Positions 1-8,949 of a stretch of DNA of 64,000 nt are shown here, piece by piece. The stretch is taken from the NCBI RefSeq assembly GCF_014642855.1, contig NZ_BMJB01000001.1, positions 3,038,001-3,102,000 on the forward strand. Direction: 5' to 3'. This DNA is from Edaphobacter acidisoli (lineage in GTDB: Bacteria > Acidobacteriota > Terriglobia > Terriglobales > Acidobacteriaceae). A program made the position numbers and the translations under genes. The notes beneath the pieces were generated by a model that made no database searches, was not told where the DNA came from, and saw only the letters and a list, made by a program, of their open reading frames with translations. Each line of letters begins with the position of its first letter. Positions within the stretch are counted from its first letter, which is position 1.

Positions 1-391
1 CATTGAAGCGGCCACCGGGAACGACGTAAGGATGTGGCAGATAAAGCAGGCCTTCATCGGGAATCTCCGAGACGCGCACGTCGCCCATCTGGTGGATGGT
101 GCGCGGCAGATGCTTCACCTGCACGTTGCAGTGCTTCTGCATGTTGGCAACTGCTGCGGGCACAGGCATTCCCGCAGGTAGATAGAGAATCGGTGCGGTG
201 GTGACCTTGATGTCGCCCATGGATTTGCAGTCGTTCATCGAGCGCGAGAGCGTGTCCCATGCGTGATCAATGTAGTCGAGCACGCGAGCGTTTGAGCTGC
301 CCTCATCCTGAGCTGTCTGCGCGTAAACTGCGCCCGTGAAAAGAAGAACTGCAACGAGCACGCCTGCCAATGAGCGGGAAGAGCTTTTCAT
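1..391 (-). CDS. treA: Periplasmic trehalase (GH37), N-terminal part, cut by window edge
   Basis: Hydrolyses alpha,alpha-trehalose to two glucose molecules, expected in the periplasm. The first 130 codons are present. They begin with a signal peptide (MKSSS, hydrophobic stretch, then VYAQ). The mature start has the family's DYIDHAWDTLSRS element, and the last residues visible are PGGRFN, the start of the GH37 signature PGGRF-E-Y-WD. The ATG at 391-389 is preceded by GGAG seven bases upstream. It follows the alpha-glucosidase on the same strand with 115 bases between, so the two are probably used together on trehalose/maltose-type sugars. The catalytic half lies outside the window. Confidence 0.9.
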   Translation of the reverse strand, partial: MKSSSRSLAGVLVAVLLFTGAVYAQTAQDEGSSNARVLDYIDHAWDTLSRSMNDCKSMGDIKVTTAPILYLPAGMPVPAAVANMQKHCNVQVKHLPRTIHQMGDVRVSEIPDEGLLYLPHPYVVPGGRFN

Positions 392-457
392 GAAGATGCT
401 CCAGACGGATTTGCCTCAGCATGGAGGCCGAGGGCAGATTCAAGTGAAAGCATTTGT

Positions 458-496
458 AAGGAGCATCCGGCCTCGACGATTTGTCGGATGCTCCTT
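458..496 (-). terminator. 12-bp stem-loop between alpha-glucosidase and trehalase
   Basis: Perfect inverted repeat AAGGAGCATCCG / CGGATGCTCCTT with a 15-base loop, lying just after the alpha-glucosidase stop on the minus strand. No T-run follows, so it may be a weak terminator, an attenuating or mRNA-stabilising hairpin that lowers trehalase expression relative to the upstream gene. Confidence 0.4.
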
Positions 497-506
497 GAGT
501 TGCGGA

Positions 507-2306
507 CTACTCGACGCTGCCGATCCAGGAGGCAAAGGGCGGCAGCGTGATTTTGTTGAGGCTGTTGGTCTGCTCAAGCGACGGCTCGTTTGTCAGTAGC
601 GTTTTGACAGTTGTGGCTTTGACTCCTGCTTCCTGCATATCAAGCGAGATGGTCTGCGGCTGAGCCGTGAAGTTCAAAGCTACGACAATCGAAGGGCTGC
701 CATTTACTCCCTTGCGAATATAGGAGAGAACCGACGGGTTATTTTTGTCGAGCATGGCCGACGCACCATCGCGTAATGTAGGGTCGTTCCTGCGCATGGC
801 GATCAGGCGCTCATACCAGTGCAGCAGCGAGTCAGGCGTCTCCTGTTCCGTCTGCACATTGACGGTGGTGTAGTCAGAGGCGACCGGCAGCCATGTCGTA
901 TCCGCCGTGCTGAAGCCTGCGTTCTTCGTGTCATTCCACTGCATCGGGGTACGCTCGCCGTCGCGGCCCTTTTCCTTCGGCCATCCGCGAATGCCAATGG
1001 GGTCCTTGACGTCTTCTTTTCTGGTGGGTGTCGATGTGACCATGCCTATCTCCTGCCCGTAATACATCAGCGCAGTCGAGCGTGTAGTGAAGAGCATGGT
1101 TGCGATGATGCGAGCGGTAGCCGCATCGTGAGCGCCGTCGCCGTAGCGGTCCCAGCTGCGCGGGTTGTCGTGATTATCGAAGACAAACAGTGGCTGATTG
1201 CCATCGATCCGTGTCTCGGCTTGCGCGATGCGTGTCCGGAACAGCGAGGCGTCGAGCTTATTAATCATTCCGACCTGCATGTCCATGGGGAGTTGCAGCT
1301 CGTCGTGCTTTGCGCCGCCGTACCACTTGTCGAGCTCGGCTACGCTGGGTAGGTACGTCTCGCCGATGAGCACGCGGTCGCCAGGATATTGGTTAACCAG
1401 CGCACGCAGCCTCCTCATGACGTCGTGAACCTCGGGAAGATTGTTCGTGTAGATGTCGCTCACGTTCGGATCGCCGAACGCGTTGGTGCCGCCGGTCAGT
1501 GGTTCATCGCGCAGCTTCTCATCTTCAAAGAGCGTAGGAACCGCATCGAGCCGGAAGCCTGCGACGCCGCGATCGAGCCAGAACTTCACCGTATTGAACA
1601 TGGCCTTTTCGACTTCGGGATTGCGCCAGTTCAGGTCGGGCTGCTGCTTATAGAACTCGTGATAGTAGAACTGCTTCGTCTTGGGATCCCACTGCCAGGC
1701 CGAGCCTCCGAAAACGCTAATCCAGTTGTTCGGCGGAATGGGTTTGCCCTTAGTATCGTAGCCCTTGGGATCGCGCCAGACATACCAGTCGCGCTTGGCA
1801 TTGTCGCGTGAGCTCTCCGACTCAAGAAACCATTTGTGTTGGTCAGAGGTGTGGTTCATCACCATGTCCATGATGACCCGGATATCGCGCTTTTTTGCCT
1901 CGGCGACAAGGCGGTCGAAATCGGCCAGCGTGCCATACTGCGAATCAATGTTCTCGTAGTCAGAGATGTCGTAGCCGAAGTCAACCTGTGGCGAAGGATA
2001 GATCGGCGACAGCCAGATGGCGGTGATGCCGAGCGAGTGGAGGTAGTCGAGTCGCGAGGTGATGCCGTTCAGATCACCAATGCCATCGCCATTCGAATCC
2101 TGAAAGCTGCGTGGATAAATCTCATAAATGACGGCGTGCTTCCACCAAGGGCCGTCACTGTGGTGCGCTGCCGCGTTGGCGGAGGTTCCGGACATCTGCG
2201 CCCAGCTTAAACTCCCCATGCAGGTCGCCGCAAGCAGTGCAAACGCGCAGATGATCGCTCCTGGGTTGAAAAAGCGTGTGCGAAAAATAGTGCGAGCGGT
2301 AGTCAA
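507..2306 (-). CDS. Secreted GH13 alpha-glucosidase (oligo-1,6-glucosidase type)
   Basis: Retaining alpha-glucosidase acting on short alpha-glucosides, probably periplasmic. With the start used here it is 599 aa: signal peptide (residues 1-37, ending SLSWAQ), then a complete GH13 barrel. Visible motifs are the opening AVIYEIYPRSF, region I VMNHTSD, nucleophile Asp254 in GFRLDAV, acid/base Glu316 in IGETYLP, and the stabilising Asp380 in FDNHDNP; a C-terminal beta domain follows. I chose TTG at 2306 because AGGAGG lies four bases upstream; an in-frame GTG at 2333 lacks such a site. Located between the regulator gene and trehalase, all on one strand. Exact substrate cannot be decided from sequence alone. 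Confidence 0.9.
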   Translation of the reverse strand: MTTARTIFRTRFFNPGAIICAFALLAATCMGSLSWAQMSGTSANAAAHHSDGPWWKHAVIYEIYPRSFQDSNGDGIGDLNGITSRLDYLHSLGITAIWLSPIYPSPQVDFGYDISDYENIDSQYGTLADFDRLVAEAKKRDIRVIMDMVMNHTSDQHKWFLESESSRDNAKRDWYVWRDPKGYDTKGKPIPPNNWISVFGGSAWQWDPKTKQFYYHEFYKQQPDLNWRNPEVEKAMFNTVKFWLDRGVAGFRLDAVPTLFEDEKLRDEPLTGGTNAFGDPNVSDIYTNNLPEVHDVMRRLRALVNQYPGDRVLIGETYLPSVAELDKWYGGAKHDELQLPMDMQVGMINKLDASLFRTRIAQAETRIDGNQPLFVFDNHDNPRSWDRYGDGAHDAATARIIATMLFTTRSTALMYYGQEIGMVTSTPTRKEDVKDPIGIRGWPKEKGRDGERTPMQWNDTKNAGFSTADTTWLPVASDYTTVNVQTEQETPDSLLHWYERLIAMRRNDPTLRDGASAMLDKNNPSVLSYIRKGVNGSPSIVVALNFTAQPQTISLDMQEAGVKATTVKTLLTNEPSLEQTNSLNKITLPPFASWIGSVE

Positions 2307-2399
2307 GATGCCTCCTCGTGAAGCCCACTGCACTATAGCACCATCGGTATGGCGATTGAGATAGATTGCTATGGCAATATTTACGGCAACGAGGACGCC

Positions 2400-3620
2400 T
2401 TATGCCTGCTTGTGACGTGGAGCAAGGTGAGAGCCGCATGACCTGCGAACTACAGTATGGGTTTGGAGCAAGATGTCTCGCGTCGGCAAGGTGGGATTTT
2501 CAACACGTTGCAGCATCGTGAGTATGGCAATTGCACCAATGTCAGCGCAGTTCTGATGCTGCGTTGTAAGGGGAACAGGCAGCAGAGCGGCATACTTCAC
2601 GTCATCGATTCCAACGATACGTACCTCTTCCGGCACTCGCACGCCCCGGTTTGCCAGTGCAGCCATAACGCGTGCAGCGACGAAGTCGTTTGCACAGACG
2701 ATAGCGTCAGGTTTCGCGTCCTTCAAGACCTTTCGGATGAAGGAGTCGTCGTCAGGATCGCCGTGGCACACGAGGTTCTGGTGCGGTTGAATTCCATGTT
2801 CCAGCAGAGCTTCGCGGTATCCGGCAATGCGAGCCGCTACGGTGGCGGCTGACAATGGCCTGGCCACGAACGCCACACGTTTGGCGCCATGCAACAGCAG
2901 ATGCTGCGTAATCAGAAAGCCCGCGCGACGGTTGTCGATGCCGACCAGATCATATTTCGAGCGCATCGAATAAGGCGCATAACAACGGTCCAGCAGCACT
3001 ACTTGAATGCCCGCTCGGTCGAGCGCAGCGACGATCCTGCGGTTCACCACATCCTTATCGCGAGTAAACTCAAGCGGCGCAAAGAAGACACCAGAGACTT
3101 TCTGGGCAACATACTTTTGGCACAGGTGCTCGGCCTCCTGCTCCTGCTCGCTCTCTTCACCCATGGAGTGCCCCCAGAGTAGCGAATGCGCCTTCGACAG
3201 CGGAGACTGCATCATGCCGTGGCAGATAGGCTCAAAGATCTCGGTACGGCCCAAGTCAGGGATGAGAAGCCCGAAGACATGGCCCTTGGAGCCAGCCGGG
3301 GCCATGACGTGCGTGCCTGATCCGGCCCGCCGCGTAACGAGCCCTTGCAGCTGTAGATCATTGACGGCCTTGGCCACGGTGATGCGCGAGGTGTTGTAGC
3401 GTTCGCCCAGCTCGGCCTCGCTAGGCAGGCGGTCTCCAGGCTGATAAACCCCAGCTTTGATGGCAGAGAGCAGGTCGTCGTAGACCTGACGGTACTTTGG
3501 CAGCGTCGCCGGAACTGCAGCCAGATCACTCGAGGAGAGATTTGTGGCGATTGGAGTGTCTCCTGTCGCATGTTGCCTTGGCGCCTGCCGCAAAGCCTGT
3601 TTGCTCTTATCCGTTCCCAT
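2400..3620 (-). CDS. GntR-HTH / LacI-type sugar-binding transcriptional regulator
   Basis: Transcription factor with a GntR-type winged helix (about residues 35-105: YRQVYDDLLSAIKAG, PGDRLPSEAEL, then GSGTHV) joined to a LacI/GalR-type periplasmic-binding-protein effector domain (about 115-400, with VGIDNRRAG, CANDFVAA and VGIDDVKYA). This architecture (AraR/XylS-like hybrids) normally represses sugar genes and responds to a sugar ligand. It sits upstream of the alpha-glucosidase and trehalase on the same strand and divergent from the TonB receptor, so these are likely targets. The frame opens further upstream (3743), but a GTATATAC operator-like site lies inside that extension and a GGGAG precedes ATG 3620, so the shorter start is used. 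Confidence 0.85.
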   Translation of the reverse strand: MGTDKSKQALRQAPRQHATGDTPIATNLSSSDLAAVPATLPKYRQVYDDLLSAIKAGVYQPGDRLPSEAELGERYNTSRITVAKAVNDLQLQGLVTRRAGSGTHVMAPAGSKGHVFGLLIPDLGRTEIFEPICHGMMQSPLSKAHSLLWGHSMGEESEQEQEAEHLCQKYVAQKVSGVFFAPLEFTRDKDVVNRRIVAALDRAGIQVVLLDRCYAPYSMRSKYDLVGIDNRRAGFLITQHLLLHGAKRVAFVARPLSAATVAARIAGYREALLEHGIQPHQNLVCHGDPDDDSFIRKVLKDAKPDAIVCANDFVAARVMAALANRGVRVPEEVRIVGIDDVKYAALLPVPLTTQHQNCADIGAIAILTMLQRVENPTLPTRDILLQTHTVVRRSCGSHLAPRHKQA

Positions 3621-3655
3621 CGCTCCCAACTCATGCCAAAAGGCGTGACTTGATT

Positions 3656-3663
3656 GTATATAC
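3656..3663. promoter_or_regulatory. GntR-family operator-like palindrome GTATATAC
   Basis: GTATATAC is a perfect 8-bp palindrome and fits the GntR-subfamily operator core GTNTANAC. It lies 36-43 bases upstream of the regulator start at 3620, where autorepression would be expected. It was not found again upstream of the TonB receptor by eye. Confidence 0.4.
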
Positions 3664-3907
3664 CACTTTCCGGCATCAAGAAACGAGTGAGAAATTTGTT
3701 GCCCGTCAGTGCGGCTTGTTGCCAAGTTACTTCCGCCGGCCAACCGTTACTGAAGATCGAGCTGCGACACCCCTGCTAGTGTTTTCCAGCTATTTAGCGG
3801 AACAGCGAGGGATGTAAAACAACCCCCTTATTGTTTGTTTGCTGTGATGGGATTTAATTGTTATGTCATATATGTCTAATAAGCATGGTATCAACATGCA
3901 AAAGTTA

Positions 3908-3937
3908 TTGACATATTTGCTTGCTGGCGAGTATTTT
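3908..3937 (+). promoter_or_regulatory. Probable sigma-70 promoter of the TonB receptor
   Basis: TTGACA at 3908-3913, 18-base spacer, TATTTT at 3932-3937, in an AT-rich stretch (3830-3950) within the 488-base region between the divergent regulator and receptor genes. The predicted leader before the receptor ATG (4109) is about 165 bases. Apart from this promoter and the operator-like palindrome I see no gene in this gap. Confidence 0.45.
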
Positions 3938-4108
3938 CGGGAAGTTCCTGAAAACACCCTTCGTGTCTGAAGGCGGAAGGAGCAAACCAGAACAGCGCGA
4001 TCTCGAAGCGTTTCAGGCTTCAGGTTCAAGACGAGCGATGCCCAACAGCAGCCGAAGACGGTATCGCCGGTAAATCAAATGGCAGCACCTGCAACTTTGG
4101 GAGGAGTT

Positions 4109-7100
4109 ATGAGAGGATTTGCGGCAAAGACACTTGCTCTGTTGTCGGCCTTGTTTCTGCTGGCGTCTACGCCGGCAGCATTTGGCCAGGCCGTGTACGG
4201 TTCCGTCTACGGCACCGTGACAGACTCAACCGGCGCAGTCGTGCCGGGAGCATCTATTGTTGTCAACGACGAGTCGAAAGGCACCTCTGTCACCGTCCAG
4301 TCGAACGGCACGGGCGATTTCAACGTCCAGCACCTGATTCCAGACATCTACGATGTAACGATTACTGCGCAGGGATTCGAGAGCTATCAGCAGAAGGGCA
4401 TTCAGGTCTACGCCGATACCTCTGTGAAGATAGCGCCAGCCCTTGCCGTTGGCGGATCGGCGCAGACCGTCGAGGTAAACGCAGACTCCGTGCCCGAGCT
4501 GAAGACAGACCGCGCGGATGTCTCGACGGTGTTCAGTTCGAAGGATGTCGCACAGTTGCCGGTGGCTGGACGCAACTTTACCAACCTGCAACTGTTGTTG
4601 CCCGGCGCTCAGTTGCTGGGCTGGAACCACGCTCCTGACGAAAACCCGCAAGGCAGCGCGCAGATCCAGGTTGATGGACAGGCATTTGGCGGAGTTGCTT
4701 ACGCGCTCGATGGAACGGATAACCAGGACCCGATTCTGGGTATCATCGTTATCAACCCAAACCTGGACTCGCTGACTGAGACCAAGATCACGACGCAGAA
4801 CTTTGACGCGGAGTTCGGCAAGGCGGTCTCGTCGGTTGTGACGGCGCAGACGAAGTCGGGGTCGAATAGTTTCCATGGCGCGATTTTTGACTATCGCACC
4901 AGCACGGCTAACCTCGCGCAAGACCCATACAACAACTTCCCTGCTGTTGGCTCAACTCCGGCAAGTCTGATTGCTCCCGGCCTGAAGAGCGCGTTTGGCG
5001 GATCGATTGGCGGTCCAATTATCAAAGATAAGCTGTTCTTTTTTGGCGATTATCAGGGAACGCGTCAACGAGTCGGCACGAGTTCTTCGACCATCGTTCC
5101 GACCAGCCACATCATGACAACCTGCCTGAGCGGCAACGGCTGCGACTTCAGCGAGTACAAGGCGCTGGGCTATCCCATCTACCACAACGTAGGCGGCGTT
5201 GCCGTCGAATATCCCGGCGACGTGATTCCCAACTCGCAGCTCTCAACGCCAGCGATTAACTACCTTAAGGCAATCTCGCAGTACACGCCAAACAAGATTG
5301 GCGCCAGCGGCCTGCTAGACACCTACACTCAGGGCGGAACGGGCATCTTCAACGGGAATCAGTGGGACGTGCGTGTTGACGATCAGGTGAATGGAGCGTC
5401 ACATGCGTTCGTTCGCTTCAGCCGGTTTACCGACGTTCTCAGCGGCAAGCTATTGCTCGGCAATGCTGGCGGTCCCGGATTCGGACTTGGCGGGTACGGC
5501 GGCAACTCGCAGGGCGCCAACGACAGCCTTGCGGCAGGCATGGATATTGCGGTGAACCAGACGCTGGTGACGGACTTCCGGCTTGGCTACTACCGTTACA
5601 ATATCGTTGACTCGAAGTTCGACCAGTCCACGCAGGCAGCCGCGGCGCTAGGCTTTGGCGGACTGAACACCGGCAGCTACTTCACCAATGGCCTTCCCGG
5701 TTTCCAGATCACCCTGCCGAACAGTGGACAGACGGAGTGGGGCGCGGGCCTGAACATCAATCGTTGCAACTGCCCGCTGACCGAGCGCGAAGACCAGTTC
5801 CAGGTGGTCAACAACTGGACGAAGACGATTGGAAACCACTCGATCAAGTTCGGTGTTGACCTGCGATATGCACGCAACCTGCGTGTGCCAAGCGATACCG
5901 ACCGCACCGGCTTGTTTACCTTCAACGCATCGGCAACTGGAAATACGGATGGCACTGGCGGCGTGGGCCTGGCGTCGTTTGTGCTTGGCGATCCTAGTCA
6001 GTTTGGTCGTTATGTCAGTACTTCGACGAACGCGAAGGAGTTTCAGAAGAGAGACTTCTTCTATGCCCAGGACACATGGCGCGCTACGTCCAAGCTGACC
6101 CTGAATCTTGGGCTTCGATACGAGCTCTATTTCCCGGAGGCAGTCAACGGTGTGGGTAATGGCGCTCTGATGGATCCCAAGACGGGATACCTGCACGTCG
6201 CCGGTATCGGTGGCGTTCCGAGTGATATGGGTTGGGGAGCAGCTCCACATACCTACAACCCACGTATTGGCGTTGCATATCAGGCAACGGACAAGACAGT
6301 TATACGCGCAGGTTATGGTCGTAGCTTCGACCTGGGAGTGTTCGGCTCGATCTTCGGCCACGTCGTCACGCAGAACCTGCCAGTGTTGGCTAACCAGGAG
6401 ATTACCGGCGTCGGTGGAAACGCAGTGAGCTACGTGCAGCCGTTCACCTTAACGACTGGTCCGGTACCCAATCAAACGGTTGCTGTTCCTTCGAATGGTC
6501 TGCTCCCGAACCCCGGATACGCTGTCAGCACGAAGGCGCGTCCTAATCCGTTGCGACTGCCTACGCTGGACGCCTGGAACCTGAGCGTTCAACAGGCTCT
6601 GACGCCAACACTCTCGCTGACCATGGCCTACGTCGGCAACAAGGGAACCCATACCCTGAGCGCAGGCGATGGCAACAACACCAACCCGAACGAAGCAGCG
6701 ATCTTCCTGCCCGCTCAGTACAGTGTGACGGGACAACCGCTGCACTATGATCCGAATGGCGGCAACTGCTGGCCACTTGGACCGAACTGCACAGCGACCG
6801 GAGCTGGCGGTACAGGCAAAGTCATTCCTGCAAGCGGTGCCGTCTCAACTGGGACGATCCTGCAGCGCTACTACGGTGGCACGCTACCAGCATGCGCCGA
6901 CCCAGCCTATAGCCAGCCTACCGGCGAGGGGCTTCCAAATCAGGCATGCGGATGGACTCAAAGTATCGGCTACTATGGCGACGACCAGGACACACACTAC
7001 AACGCATTGCAGATAACTCTGACCAAGCAGCTCACGCGGGGTCTCTCATTCACATCAACCTATGCCTGGCAGCGGGCCTTCAACTTTGCCAGCGGCTACG

Positions 7101-7795
7101 CTACCTGGGATAAGCAGGCAGGCAAGGGCCGTGACGACTCTATCCGTGAACAGCAGTGGGTTGTCTACGGTGAGTATCAGTTGCCGTTCGGGCACAACCG
7201 GCAGTTCCTCTCCGGTGTGCCGAAGTATGTCGATGAGGTGGTTGGTGGCTGGCAATTGAGTCCAGTCATCAATCTGTCGAGTGGCCTGCCATTCACGCTC
7301 GGCTTCAACAACTGCGGATCTTCCGTGGGCGGCACTTCAGCGCCGTGCTACCCAAATGGAAACCCCAGGCTGTTGAAGACTCATCTTGGCGCGTTCAACC
7401 CGGCCACCCACCTGCGGCCTTACTATCAGTCGGTTGAGACTGGCAGCAACACACTCTGCCCGTCGCAGGCCGACCCAACAGGAACACCTGCAGGTGGCTT
7501 CTCTTGCCCGGGTCTGGACGAGATCGGCAGCACTGGCCGTAATAGCAACTTCGGTCCTGGGTTCTTCAATACCGACCTCGCACTGCAGAAGGACTTCCCG
7601 ATCAGGGAAAGCATGTCGGTCCAGTTCCGCATGGACGCATTCAACGTCTTCAACCACATCAATGCTGCCAATCCAAACACTGGCAATGTTGACAGCAACG
7701 GCAACATCACCAACGGCGCAGGCGGAAACGGCGTCGGCCAGGTGGGACAGGCAAGTCCGCGTCAATTGTCCTTTATGGCCCGCTTCCAGTTCTAG
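4109..7795 (+). CDS. Oar-type TonB-dependent outer-membrane receptor with carboxypeptidase-regulatory domain
   Basis: Outer-membrane beta-barrel protein, 1228 aa, likely importing an oligosaccharide or other large nutrient. Order: signal peptide (1-27, ending AAFGQ), a carboxypeptidase regulatory-like beta-sandwich (about 30-115; GSVYGTVTDSTGAVVPGA), a plug domain (about 120-260; LPVAGRNFTNL, ALDGTDNQD, SVVTAQTKSGSN), then a long barrel ending in Phe (MARFQF), as usual for BAM substrates. ATG 4109 is chosen because GGGAGG lies just upstream and the signal peptide starts cleanly; the frame also opens at 4079. No TonB-box-specific substrate hint. Divergent from the GntR/LacI hybrid regulator and near two alpha-glycosidases, which suggests a sugar-uptake role (inference). 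Confidence 0.9.
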   Translation: MRGFAAKTLALLSALFLLASTPAAFGQAVYGSVYGTVTDSTGAVVPGASIVVNDESKGTSVTVQSNGTGDFNVQHLIPDIYDVTITAQGFESYQQKGIQVYADTSVKIAPALAVGGSAQTVEVNADSVPELKTDRADVSTVFSSKDVAQLPVAGRNFTNLQLLLPGAQLLGWNHAPDENPQGSAQIQVDGQAFGGVAYALDGTDNQDPILGIIVINPNLDSLTETKITTQNFDAEFGKAVSSVVTAQTKSGSNSFHGAIFDYRTSTANLAQDPYNNFPAVGSTPASLIAPGLKSAFGGSIGGPIIKDKLFFFGDYQGTRQRVGTSSSTIVPTSHIMTTCLSGNGCDFSEYKALGYPIYHNVGGVAVEYPGDVIPNSQLSTPAINYLKAISQYTPNKIGASGLLDTYTQGGTGIFNGNQWDVRVDDQVNGASHAFVRFSRFTDVLSGKLLLGNAGGPGFGLGGYGGNSQGANDSLAAGMDIAVNQTLVTDFRLGYYRYNIVDSKFDQSTQAAAALGFGGLNTGSYFTNGLPGFQITLPNSGQTEWGAGLNINRCNCPLTEREDQFQVVNNWTKTIGNHSIKFGVDLRYARNLRVPSDTDRTGLFTFNASATGNTDGTGGVGLASFVLGDPSQFGRYVSTSTNAKEFQKRDFFYAQDTWRATSKLTLNLGLRYELYFPEAVNGVGNGALMDPKTGYLHVAGIGGVPSDMGWGAAPHTYNPRIGVAYQATDKTVIRAGYGRSFDLGVFGSIFGHVVTQNLPVLANQEITGVGGNAVSYVQPFTLTTGPVPNQTVAVPSNGLLPNPGYAVSTKARPNPLRLPTLDAWNLSVQQALTPTLSLTMAYVGNKGTHTLSAGDGNNTNPNEAAIFLPAQYSVTGQPLHYDPNGGNCWPLGPNCTATGAGGTGKVIPASGAVSTGTILQRYYGGTLPACADPAYSQPTGEGLPNQACGWTQSIGYYGDDQDTHYNALQITLTKQLTRGLSFTSTYAWQRAFNFASGYATWDKQAGKGRDDSIREQQWVVYGEYQLPFGHNRQFLSGVPKYVDEVVGGWQLSPVINLSSGLPFTLGFNNCGSSVGGTSAPCYPNGNPRLLKTHLGAFNPATHLRPYYQSVETGSNTLCPSQADPTGTPAGGFSCPGLDEIGSTGRNSNFGPGFFNTDLALQKDFPIRESMSVQFRMDAFNVFNHINAANPNTGNVDSNGNITNGAGGNGVGQVGQASPRQLSFMARFQF

Positions 7796-7814
7796 CCGTG
7801 TGACTGGATCACCC

Positions 7815-7846
7815 AAGAGGGGAGCCTCGGCTCCCCTCTTCTTTTT
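7815..7846 (+). terminator. Strong rho-independent terminator after the TonB receptor
   Basis: AAGAGGGGAGCC pairs with GGCTCCCCTCTT around a 2-base centre (four bases unpaired in practice), followed by CTTTTTC. It ends the receptor transcript 20 bases after its stop. Confidence 0.85.
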
Positions 7847-7872
7847 CATCTACACTTAGGGCCACGTTTCTT

Positions 7873-8937
7873 ATGCGCCATCGTTGGAATGCAGTTCAGC
7901 TTTTGTTGTTCTTCCTTGCCGCGTGTCTTGTGCTGCTGGCTGTGAGAGCGCCTTCGCAGGCGCTCCCCGCTGCTCCCAACACAGCCGAGGCATCTCCAGA
8001 CCTCGCGCAGCTTCGCCTGATGATCGACCGTGGACAAGCTGTCGAGGCATTGAAGCAACTCGATACCTTTGCGACGCGGCCAACGGTCCCGGCAGGTGTC
8101 AACCGGCTGCGCGGACTCGCGCTCTACTCCGAAAACCAATTTGCCCAGGCCGACACGGCCTTCGCCAGCGCGCTCAAACAGGACCCGCATGATGTCGAAT
8201 CAGCGCAGTTACGCGGCCTTACGCTCTTTCGCTTAGGCCGGCCGGCGGAGGCGATTCCGCTGCTCGAATCAGCGCACAACTGGACCTCGCACACGAAGGT
8301 CGATCCCAGCTACGTACTCGCGCTCTGCTACATCGACACGCGGCAGTATGACAAGGCGAGGCAGTCCTTTGCAGTGCAGTATGGTTTTGCTCCCGACTCG
8401 GCCTCTGCGTATCTTCTGGCCGCGAGAATGCTCTTGCGACGCGAATACCTGCCTATCGCTCAGCAATATGCGACAAAGGCAGTGACACTCAACCCGCAAT
8501 TGCCGCTGGCGCATCAACTGCTTGGCGAGATCGAGCTTGCAAGCGAGCACCTGGACACAGCGATTGCAGATTTTCAAAAAGAGCAGCAGCTCAATCCACT
8601 CAACGGCGAAGTCTACGATCGCTTGGGCGACGCGTACACGCGGGCAGGGGATTACACCAGAGCTGAACAATCGTTACAACGCGCCGTGCTTCTGGAGCCG
8701 ACATCGACCGGGCCATACATTCTTCTTGGCAAGGTGCTGTTGCGGCAACAAGACCCGGCGAACGCGCTGATGTATCTCGAGCGTGCGGAGAAGATGGACC
8801 CCAACAACTATATGACGCACGCATTGCTCGGGCAGGCATATCGCTCACTGGGCCGTACCGACGAAGCCCACCGCGAAACCGACATGGCGCAGAAAATTCA
8901 AGCAGCCAGCGAGCCAAAGCTGGAGACGACCCACTGA
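7873..8937 (+). CDS. Membrane-anchored or exported tetratricopeptide-repeat protein
   Basis: 354 aa. An N-terminal hydrophobic segment (LLLFFLAACLVLLAV, about 10-25) is followed by roughly seven TPR units from residue 45 to the end; the last three are very regular (VYDRLGDAYTRAGDYTRAE, PYILLGKVLLRQQDPANA, MTHALLGQAYRSLGRTDEA). Such proteins are scaffolds for protein partners. The next gene starts 12 bases after this stop with its ribosome site overlapping the junction, so the two are co-translated and the TPR protein may assist or partner the heptahaem cytochrome. A TACACT -10-like hexamer at 7851-7856 may start the operon just beyond the preceding terminator. No enzyme function is visible. 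Confidence 0.8.
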   Translation: MRHRWNAVQLLLFFLAACLVLLAVRAPSQALPAAPNTAEASPDLAQLRLMIDRGQAVEALKQLDTFATRPTVPAGVNRLRGLALYSENQFAQADTAFASALKQDPHDVESAQLRGLTLFRLGRPAEAIPLLESAHNWTSHTKVDPSYVLALCYIDTRQYDKARQSFAVQYGFAPDSASAYLLAARMLLRREYLPIAQQYATKAVTLNPQLPLAHQLLGEIELASEHLDTAIADFQKEQQLNPLNGEVYDRLGDAYTRAGDYTRAEQSLQRAVLLEPTSTGPYILLGKVLLRQQDPANALMYLERAEKMDPNNYMTHALLGQAYRSLGRTDEAHRETDMAQKIQAASEPKLETTH

Positions 8938-8949
8938 GCGGAGGCGTCT

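Noticed and set aside
4011..4026. cre-like GAAGCGTTTC upstream of the TonB receptor
   Set aside because: Half-sites mismatch the LacI-family consensus at several positions and it lies downstream of the likely start site.
3790..4029. Minus-strand 79-codon frame in the regulator/TonB intergenic region
   Set aside because: No ribosome site, AT-rich promoter DNA, overlaps TTGACA/TATTTT promoter; no recognisable product.
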